A stretch of 29,871 nucleotides of DNA from CAZABP01 sp964483245 (GTDB taxonomy: Bacteria; Planctomycetota; UBA1135; UBA2386), in NCBI GenBank assembly GCA_964483245.1, contig CAZABP010000053.1:1-29871 (forward strand), read 5' to 3'. The notes under the pieces are model-generated. The model was not told the DNA's origin. It saw only the letters and a list, made by a program, of their open reading frames with translations, and did no database searches. Of this stretch, positions 9,873-15,956 are shown piece after piece. Both the position numbers and the translations under genes were made by a program. Every line of letters begins with the position of its first letter. The stretch's first letter is position 1.

Positions 9873-11128
9873 CCTTGTACGAGCACCTGGGCTGGGCGGT
9901 CCGCGATCCTGGGACCGGGCAGTGGACACGGCACGCAGCCGTGCAGGGACAGGGCGGCAACGTCTTGCAGGTCGTCGATGCCAACGGACAGATTCTCGAG
10001 CGCTACGAGTACGACCCGTACGGCAGGATGTCGGTGTTCGATGCTGCGGGTGCTCCGCGCGGCAGTGTGCCGACCGTGCAAGGGAGCATGTACGGCTTCA
10101 CGGGAAGGCAGATCGACCCGGAGTCGGGGCTGCTCTACTTCCGCAACCGCTACTACTCGCCGGCGGTCGGACGATTCCTGACGAAGGACACGCTCGGCCC
10201 TTGGGCTGACGACGCGAACCACGGCAACGAGTATGCATACGCGGGCTCCACGCCTGCTCTGCGCAGCGATCCGCTCGGTTTGCTGTCGATCATCTCGGGC
10301 GGCGGCTTCTCGGACGTGATCCGGATGGTGCGCGACGACGATCCTCCGGGCGGTTCCGGCGCGGAGGGGTGCGAGAAGCAGAAGTGGATCGTCACGATCT
10401 GGATCACGGATGCAGACCCGAAGCACCTGTCAGCGGGACATGCCTGGGTCGAGTTGGAGGGACCGAACGGGGAGAAGCACAGCTACGGGCCTTATTCCGG
10501 TGGCGCGGACCAACAAGGTGACTCGAGCGGGAATGCTGGCTCCGTAGTCGGCGCAGTGAATGGTTCTGCGGTGGGCTCTGGCACCGGCAGCGCGGGGGGA
10601 TCGTCGGGAGCGGTCGCCGGTGCCGCTTCGTCGGGCGCGAGCTGGCCAGGCACGGGACGGGCTTGGCCTTTCTTCAATCCCCGCACGAACGGTCACGTCA
10701 GCGGTACGAACGACCAGGGCAAGCTTGGCGACGAGAAGTTCGCGATCGAAATGGGCAAGGAGGAGTGGGAAAAGCTCAAGCAGATCCTCGACGGGCTCGT
10801 CGGCAAGGACACACCCTACGACCTCCGCGGCGGGAACGGCGACATGCAGGGCGCCGAGAACTGCACGACCTTCGTGATCTTCGTCATCCGACGTGCGACA
10901 CAAGAGGAACATGCCGACTTGCCAGGCAAGTCCAAACAGGCAGGCCACGCGACGCCCTCTGGTCTAGGCGAGGCGCTGAAGGAAGAAGCCAAGAAGGAGG
11001 GGTCCAAGGTCAAGTACAGAGGCAGGCATGTGGATGCACGACGTCCTGTGCAGGATCGCGCAGGGTCGATTCATAGCCACTGGACCCACGCGAGAGCGGT
11101 CTCGATCGTCCGAGAGAGAGCCGCATGA
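9869..11128 (+). CDS. Orphan Rhs C-terminal fragment with second papain-like toxin tip
   Basis: Truncated Rhs end without shell or signal peptide. Similarity to the main Rhs gene begins at 9881 (EHLGWAVRDPGTGQW), nine bases after the immunity stop, and runs through the Rhs core and DPLGL closure into a second tip. TTG 9869 overlaps the preceding TGA (TTGA) and would give 419 aa by reinitiation; the first in-frame ATG is at 10028. The open frame upstream of 9869 is a shadow of the immunity gene. The tip keeps GHAWVEL (His191 from TTG) and ENCTTF (Cys332). Its Gly/Ser/Ala linker is shorter and different, and its extreme C-terminus (after KKEGSKVK) is unrelated to copy 1. The layout matches orphan rhs-CT modules, which are known to act as donors for tip replacement. 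It is unclear whether this one is translated by itself. Confidence 0.7.
   Translation: MTLYEHLGWAVRDPGTGQWTRHAAVQGQGGNVLQVVDANGQILERYEYDPYGRMSVFDAAGAPRGSVPTVQGSMYGFTGRQIDPESGLLYFRNRYYSPAVGRFLTKDTLGPWADDANHGNEYAYAGSTPALRSDPLGLLSIISGGGFSDVIRMVRDDDPPGGSGAEGCEKQKWIVTIWITDADPKHLSAGHAWVELEGPNGEKHSYGPYSGGADQQGDSSGNAGSVVGAVNGSAVGSGTGSAGGSSGAVAGAASSGASWPGTGRAWPFFNPRTNGHVSGTNDQGKLGDEKFAIEMGKEEWEKLKQILDGLVGKDTPYDLRGGNGDMQGAENCTTFVIFVIRRATQEEHADLPGKSKQAGHATPSGLGEALKEEAKKEGSKVKYRGRHVDARRPVQDRAGSIHSHWTHARAVSIVRERAA
9881..10453 (+). repeat. Direct repeat A2: Rhs core end in the orphan tip
   Basis: Partner of 7417-7989. The 5' limit at 9881 is also the abrupt junction between the immunity gene and the orphan tip, so it marks the original duplication or insertion boundary. 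Confidence 0.9.
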
Positions 11129-12303
11129 GTTCAGCCATGCAGTTGCTTCCAGTGTCCCCGTCCCGCAAGTGTCTGCGAAATGTGCGCCTGACGCTGATCA
11201 CGGGGCTGCTCTTGATGCCGTCCGCTGCGCAGGAATCACGTGTGCCCGATGCGATCACCGCAAGCGAAACCTGGCGGCTGCTATGGCACTGGCCCCATTT
11301 CGAGGGCAGTCAGTATTCGGTGGATCCACACCAGCGTTGCACTCTGGACATGGTGAGAATCCTCGGGTTCGCGCGGAATCCGGATGCGGAGGGTGATCTA
11401 GGGCACTGGTCGACTAACACGTGGTTCTGGGCGTTTCGGGTCGAGGGTCGCAAGGGGAACGAGAAGCTCGATTCGTACACGCGTGAAACGAACCCAGAGT
11501 TCGGCCCCGACTGCCCATACTTCATCGAGGCCGAAGACCCTTTTTTCATCGAGCTGCACGGCGACAGCGACCACCGCTATCCGCGCGCAACGCTCGCGCC
11601 TTGGTCCATCGCCTGGCTCTCCGCACCGGACCTGCACGAGAACCTCCCCAGCACGCACACCGAGCGCCAGACCGGCAAGGGGGTCACGTTCCCGCGGATC
11701 GTCGCCTCACGCGAGCGCCCGACCGATGCCGAGTACCTCGTCGTCACGACCAAGCAGCGCATGTACATGATCTGCCTGTACGACCGCGATCAGGAGTTCG
11801 TCGTCCCGCGCGGCTCCGACGAGCCGCGCCGGTTCAAAGTGCAGCGCCGCGCCGGCGCGCTGCTGATGCTGATGGACCGCGAGCCGCTGCAGGTCGTCCG
11901 CACCGGTCCGAATCCGGCCTGGCGGCGTGATCTCGATGCGCATCCGGAGCTCGCGCGCTGGTTGCAGTATCAAGCGGAAGGCGTCGACCTGACGGCCGAG
12001 TCCCTGCTCGAAGGCGTCGCGCGCAGCGCCGGGATCCAGCGCAGGCTGCGCGCTCCCGACGGCGACACGCAGCTGCTCGGCGAATGGGTGCTGCGCAAAG
12101 GCGACACCGGCTGGCAGATCGCGGGGCACGGCGAGCAGCACGCGCTGCCCGAGCGCGACCTGATCGTGCTGCCGTGCGACGGCCCGCGCGGGGACGCGGA
12201 ACCTGCGTTCGGCGCGGACTCCTTCGTCGCCGGCCGCTTCGGCGACTTCGTCGTGTTGATCGACGGCGCGAGCTCGTCGGCGATCCAGGTCGACCTGCGT
12301 TAG
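11125..12303 (+). CDS. Putative exported immunity protein for the orphan tip (copy 2)
   Basis: 392-aa paralogue of the protein at 8697. ATG 11125 overlaps the orphan tip stop by 4 nt (ATGA), repeating the coupling of copy 1; a purine-rich GAGAGAG precedes it. A signal peptide is predicted at the N-terminus (residues 1-35: basic start, then LRNVRLTLITGLLLMPSAAQ). The region after the signal is clearly diverged from copy 1 (for example RKGNEKLDSYTRETNPEFG against RNAKVDSLIRKDIPDYG). From ATLAPWSIAWLSAPDLHENL onward the two proteins are nearly identical. The variable first half is the natural candidate for the specificity region if these are immunity proteins. Function is inferred from context only. 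Confidence 0.72.
   Translation: MSSAMQLLPVSPSRKCLRNVRLTLITGLLLMPSAAQESRVPDAITASETWRLLWHWPHFEGSQYSVDPHQRCTLDMVRILGFARNPDAEGDLGHWSTNTWFWAFRVEGRKGNEKLDSYTRETNPEFGPDCPYFIEAEDPFFIELHGDSDHRYPRATLAPWSIAWLSAPDLHENLPSTHTERQTGKGVTFPRIVASRERPTDAEYLVVTTKQRMYMICLYDRDQEFVVPRGSDEPRRFKVQRRAGALLMLMDREPLQVVRTGPNPAWRRDLDAHPELARWLQYQAEGVDLTAESLLEGVARSAGIQRRLRAPDGDTQLLGEWVLRKGDTGWQIAGHGEQHALPERDLIVLPCDGPRGDAEPAFGADSFVAGRFGDFVVLIDGASSSAIQVDLR
12004..12197 (+). repeat. Direct repeat B2 within immunity copy 2
   Basis: Partner of 9573-9766. Together with repeat A it gives the tandem toxin/immunity module two long tracts for homologous recombination. Confidence 0.85.
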
Positions 12304-12309
12304 GTGTCG

Positions 12310-12337
12310 TTGCCAACGGCCCGCGGTGCCCGCGATA
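12310..12337 (+). promoter_or_regulatory. Promoter of the small lipoprotein pair
   Basis: TTGCCA (12310-12315, 5/6 match) is followed after 16 nt by GATACT (12332-12337, 4/6 match), which lies 10 nt before ATG 12348. The whole element fits into the 44-bp gap after immunity copy 2, so the lipoprotein genes can be transcribed independently. No Shine-Dalgarno is present, which suggests a leaderless start. Confidence 0.55.
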
Positions 12338-12347
12338 CTCACGCACG

Positions 12348-12788
12348 ATGCACCGCGAGGTCGTGTTTCGACGCGCACGCTGCACGGCGCTGCTGACTGC
12401 GCTGCTCACCGGCTGTTGTCCGGGGACGTCGTTCGGCGCGTTCGCCGACGGGCAGGACGCCGTGGAGCGGTTGGCGGTGATCGCCCTGGGTCCGGATCGC
12501 ACGAAAGAGTTCGCCGAGCCGCAGGCATGGTTCGTCATGCGCCGTGAACTGCGGCAGGAGTCCAAGACGTGGACGCGCTGGCCGAACTCACCGCTCTACG
12601 GCGGCGCCATGCCAGAGCCGGGTGACCGCGGCGTCGCAATCCGGGTGCAGGAGGTGAGCGGTGCCGCACGGCTTCGCGTCGTGCTCATCGAGCGCAGCGC
12701 GATCGACCAGGTCCTCGAGGCGACTCCGGCCGCGGGATCCATCGGGAGCCGCATCCACGCTGCGATCCTCAGCGACGTGGGCAAGTGA
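12348..12788 (+). CDS. Small predicted lipoprotein, unknown family
   Basis: 146 aa. A basic N-terminus (MHREVVFRRARC) leads to a hydrophobic stretch ending in the lipobox-like LLTGC at residues 19-23, so a lipidated, membrane-attached protein is likely. The mature part contains FADGQDAVERLAVIALGPDRTKEF, a Trp-rich loop and a basic C-terminus. I do not recognise the family. It lies after the Rhs immunity genes and overlaps the next gene by 4 nt (GTGA), so the two lipoproteins form a coupled pair. Link to the toxin module is possible but not shown. Confidence 0.65.
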   Translation: MHREVVFRRARCTALLTALLTGCCPGTSFGAFADGQDAVERLAVIALGPDRTKEFAEPQAWFVMRRELRQESKTWTRWPNSPLYGGAMPEPGDRGVAIRVQEVSGAARLRVVLIERSAIDQVLEATPAAGSIGSRIHAAILSDVGK

Positions 12789-13297
12789 CGACCCGCTCCC
12801 GCACGATTGCCGCCATGCGCCGGCTCATGGGCGCAACGCTGCTGCTCGCGGCCGCCGGTTGCAGTCAGCTCTGCTTGTTCCCGATCGGCCGCGCGATCCC
12901 GGAGCACGTCGTCATCATGCTGCGCTCACCCGCGCTCGAAGGGGAACTGAGTGATGCCCAGAGCATCGAGGCGCAGGCTGCAGCGCTCGTCGCTGCCGCA
13001 CGGCGGGCCACCTGGTCGAGCGGCCGGCTCCGACTGGAGATCCGCGCAGACGTTCCCGGTGTCGTGGTCTGGGACTGCCAGCTCCGATTCGATCGCCACG
13101 GGAACGCGTCGTGCGTGATGCCACTCACGCTCTGGTCGCTGCTGGGCGAGCATGGTGGTCGCGCGGAGTGCGAGGTCCGCGCAGCGGAGGTCCGCTGGAT
13201 CGCGGACTTCCCGATCGGCGGCGACCTGCTCGACGAAGCGGCCTGGTGGCAGGACGCCGACGTGCTGGTGCTCGACCCGGTCTGGCGCCGCGCCTGA
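12785..13297 (+). CDS. Predicted lipoprotein, unknown family
   Basis: 170 aa from GTG 12785, which overlaps the previous stop by 4 nt; an internal ATG at 12815 would also keep the signal. The hydrophobic stretch LMGATLLLAAAGC ends in a good lipobox (LAAAGC). The mature part (SQLCLFPIGRAIPEHVVIMLRSP) continues into a mixed alpha/beta-looking domain with two further cysteines (VWDCQLRF, NASCVMP) that could form a disulfide. No family recognised. It ends 137 bp before the convergent LptD gene. Confidence 0.65.
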   Translation: MTTRSRTIAAMRRLMGATLLLAAAGCSQLCLFPIGRAIPEHVVIMLRSPALEGELSDAQSIEAQAAALVAAARRATWSSGRLRLEIRADVPGVVVWDCQLRFDRHGNASCVMPLTLWSLLGEHGGRAECEVRAAEVRWIADFPIGGDLLDEAAWWQDADVLVLDPVWRRA

Positions 13298-13314
13298 CGC
13301 GCCGGACCTCGGCC

Positions 13315-13333
13315 GCCGGGCCCGCAACCCGGC
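13315..13333 (+). terminator. GC hairpin after the lipoprotein gene, weak terminator candidate
   Basis: A perfect 6-bp stem GCCGGG/CCCGGC encloses a 7-nt loop (13321-13327), 17 bp after the stop of the second lipoprotein gene. There is no U-tract on the plus strand, so termination is only a guess from its position between convergent genes. Confidence 0.3.
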
Positions 13334-13397
13334 TGACCAAAAGGCGACAGATCGCATTCTGGTCATGACCAAACGCCGATCCATCGTCGTCTGGTCA
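13334..13397. repeat. Two tandem 32-bp units with inverted TGACCA/TGGTCA ends
   Basis: Unit 1 spans 13334-13365 and unit 2 13366-13397, directly abutting. Each starts with TGACCAAA and ends with TCTGGTCA, so each has 6-bp perfect inverted ends, and the two units match at 24 of 32 positions. They lie between convergent genes, downstream of both. Possible roles are a protein-binding array or part of a bidirectional terminator; no known element is recognised. Confidence 0.7.
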
Positions 13398-13433
13398 CGA
13401 CGACCTCATGCCGGAGCCCGCGCCGCCGAACCC

Positions 13434-15956
13434 TCAGTAATCCGCGAACTGCGTCGCCCCGACGAACCGCGACGCGGACGACCACTGCCCGCGCCGCGAG
13501 CGCACGACGCCGCCGAGCGTCGGCTCGAACTGGATGAACAGCCGCGTCTCGTCGGTGATGACCGAGTAGTCGACCCCGAGCGAGATCGTCCAATCGAGGT
13601 CGGAGCGCGTGATGCTGGTCGACCAGGCGAGCCATTCGTCGCGGTCGAGATCCCACTGCGTGCCGGCGCCGAGGAACCAGCGGCCGAGCAGGCGCGTGCT
13701 GGCGCCCGCACCGATCGCGCCGTCGGTGGTGTGGTCGGTGCGCCATTCGGCGAACCAGTCGATGTTGGCGACCGGCCCGAACCCGATCCCGGTGTTGAAT
13801 GTGCGCTCGTGGTCCTGGTCCCAGTCGTGCTCCCCCTCGACCAACAGCCACAGGTTCGGCAGCGGCGCCCAGGCGAGCCACGGCCGCAGTAGCAGCTCGT
13901 ATTCGAACAGCCCGAGGTGGCTGCCGCCGTTCTGCGCGGAGATCGGCGTGACGATCTGCGCGAGATCGAGCCAGACGTAGTCCTTCTGCATGAACTGCAC
14001 CGGGTCGCCGACCGCGCCCGGGCCGGCGCGCACGCGCTGCAGCCGCTGCAGCAGCTCGATCCGGATCACGGCCTGCTCGTCGATCGCGTCGATCGCGTCG
14101 AACTGGATGTAGTCGGATGGCTGTCCGGTGACGTCGAACCGGTTGGCGAACACGAGCGCCGGCGTCACGACGTGGCGGATGCCGTTCCCGTCCGCGTCCA
14201 GCCAGCTCCGCGTCAGGCGCGTCGACGCCGCGATCCCGGCCTCGAGCGCGAAGCGTCCCTCTTCGGCCTGCGGCCGCGTCGTCGCCAGCTCGCCGTAGTG
14301 CGTGTATCGCCCCGACAGATACGGCCGCACGCGCACCGGTCCGACTCCCAGCGGCGCCGCCAGCTCGAGCAGCTGGTCGAACCGCGTCGACTCCTGATCC
14401 GGTCCGAACGGTGAGCGCGGATCGAATGCATTGCGCAGCTCGCCGGCACTCGTCGACGACGTCAACAACAGCTGCGACGCGAACGGCAGGTCGGCGAGCG
14501 GCTGGCTGAACCAGTCCAGCGTCGCGAGCGGCAGCTCCTCCTTGAACGACGGCGCGAGCCGCAGATCGTCGCCATACGCGAACTCGTTCAGGTTCCAGCG
14601 CCCGCCGACGGTCGCGACCAGGTTGTCATGCCGGTGCGTCAGGATCGCGCTGGTCTCCGGCAGCTCCGCCTCGCGGTATTCGCGCTCGTGGAACTCCGAC
14701 CACACCGCCGGGTCTCCGGCCGCGAACAGCGTCAGGTCGACTTCGGTCCGCTCGCCGAGCCGGAACCGGTTCTCGGTCTGCACGAGCGTCCGCTCGGTCT
14801 CGGTGATCGGCGTGCCATCGAGATAGGTCTGGATCGTGCCGAGATCCTCCCCCTGATCATCCAGATAGAACCCGTGCACGCGCCCGCGGTACAGATCCGC
14901 CGCGCGGTAGTCGACGTCGAGGTCGAACGGGTATCCCCGCTCCTGGATCCATCCGGCGCCGAGGCTGTACTCACCGCGGAACTCGTCGGCCGGACGCCCG
15001 GTCAGCGCCTCGTGCAACGCGCCGCCGGTGCGGTTGAACGTCCCGCCGAGCACGGCGCGCGCCTGCCAGCCTTCGCGGTTCGAGTAGCCGCCACTCAGAC
15101 TGCGAACCGGCAGATCCGGCTGCTCGCCGGTGAACATCGATGTGTTCGGCAGCGGCAGCAGCCGCACGCCCCAGATCACGAGCTGATTGCCGCGGCTGCG
15201 GACCTCGAACTGGTGGCCTCGCTCGATGATCTCGACCTGCCCGACCGAGATCGCGAAGTGCGGATCGCCGGCGCGGCTGGTCGTCACCGTGACATCGCGG
15301 CCGACGGTGCGCGCGCCCTGCCGCACGAGCTTCGGTCCGCGCACGGTCAGGAGCTGTTCGCCGCCATCTTCCGCCAGCGTGCGCAGCCGCAGCGTGACGT
15401 CCTCGAACACCGCGCGGTCGTCGATCGCGGAGAGGTGCAAGCGAGCGCAGCGCACGACCTCGACGCCGGCGTGCACGACGACGACGTCCCCTTCGAGGTA
15501 GATCGTGCGCACGAGGTCGAGCGGGACCGCGTTCGGCTCGATCGCATCCGGACCGGCGCCGGCGGCGCCGAGGAACGTCTGCAGCCGGCGCGCGATCTCG
15601 GCCGAGGTCGTGACCCGTCGCGGCGGGGGCGGCAGCGCACCGCGGCGCGGCAGGTCGTCACGCTGCTGCGCGCCGCGCGCATAGGCGAGGAACGCATCCA
15701 GGTCGAGCCGCACCACGCCGCTCGCGGCGCGGAACTCGGTCACGCCGTACTGCAGCCGGAGCCCCCCGGCGAGCTGCACGACCTGATAGTCGCCGCTCGG
15801 CGCCATGTCGAAGTACGGCGCGAGCCAGCGCAGCACCTCCGCCTCCGGTGGCTTTGCTGCCGGCGTCGGCTCCTGCTCCGGCTGTTGCTGCGCGAAGGCA
15901 GCGCCAGCGAGCGTCACGATCCCGGCCACGATGCGCGCCGTGCGCGGTCGGTTCAT
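13434..15956 (-). CDS. lptD: LptD/OstA-like outer-membrane LPS assembly barrel
   Basis: 840-aa exported protein predicted to be the outer-membrane LPS translocon. The start ATG 15956 overlaps the upstream stop by 4 nt. Signal peptide: NRPRTARIVAGIVTLAGAAFAQQ. Residues about 45-260 read as an OstA/LptA-type beta-taco (YLEGDVVVVHAG, VFEDVTLRLR, GNQLVIWGVRLLPLPNT). The segment DLPVRSLSGGYSNREGWQARAVLGG introduces a C-terminal region rich in alternating aromatic/polar strands (about 280-840), with the length of an LptD barrel, ending FADY with a terminal aromatic residue. An Asp-rich loop (DADGNG) lies within the barrel region. The adjacent Lpt and Kdo genes strongly support the role. LptD sequences diverge widely, so a related large barrel cannot be excluded, and the conserved disulfide pattern of E. 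coli LptD is not evident. Confidence 0.75.
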   Translation of the reverse strand: MNRPRTARIVAGIVTLAGAAFAQQQPEQEPTPAAKPPEAEVLRWLAPYFDMAPSGDYQVVQLAGGLRLQYGVTEFRAASGVVRLDLDAFLAYARGAQQRDDLPRRGALPPPPRRVTTSAEIARRLQTFLGAAGAGPDAIEPNAVPLDLVRTIYLEGDVVVVHAGVEVVRCARLHLSAIDDRAVFEDVTLRLRTLAEDGGEQLLTVRGPKLVRQGARTVGRDVTVTTSRAGDPHFAISVGQVEIIERGHQFEVRSRGNQLVIWGVRLLPLPNTSMFTGEQPDLPVRSLSGGYSNREGWQARAVLGGTFNRTGGALHEALTGRPADEFRGEYSLGAGWIQERGYPFDLDVDYRAADLYRGRVHGFYLDDQGEDLGTIQTYLDGTPITETERTLVQTENRFRLGERTEVDLTLFAAGDPAVWSEFHEREYREAELPETSAILTHRHDNLVATVGGRWNLNEFAYGDDLRLAPSFKEELPLATLDWFSQPLADLPFASQLLLTSSTSAGELRNAFDPRSPFGPDQESTRFDQLLELAAPLGVGPVRVRPYLSGRYTHYGELATTRPQAEEGRFALEAGIAASTRLTRSWLDADGNGIRHVVTPALVFANRFDVTGQPSDYIQFDAIDAIDEQAVIRIELLQRLQRVRAGPGAVGDPVQFMQKDYVWLDLAQIVTPISAQNGGSHLGLFEYELLLRPWLAWAPLPNLWLLVEGEHDWDQDHERTFNTGIGFGPVANIDWFAEWRTDHTTDGAIGAGASTRLLGRWFLGAGTQWDLDRDEWLAWSTSITRSDLDWTISLGVDYSVITDETRLFIQFEPTLGGVVRSRRGQWSSASRFVGATQFADY

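Noticed and set aside
7417..12303. Insertion sequence or phage as the cause of the duplication
   Set aside because: No transposase, integrase, terminal inverted repeats or target-site duplication was seen at the junctions near 9881 or 12303.
13334..13397. CRISPR array
   Set aside because: Only two repeats, directly abutting without spacers and matching at 24/32 positions; no cas genes in the window.
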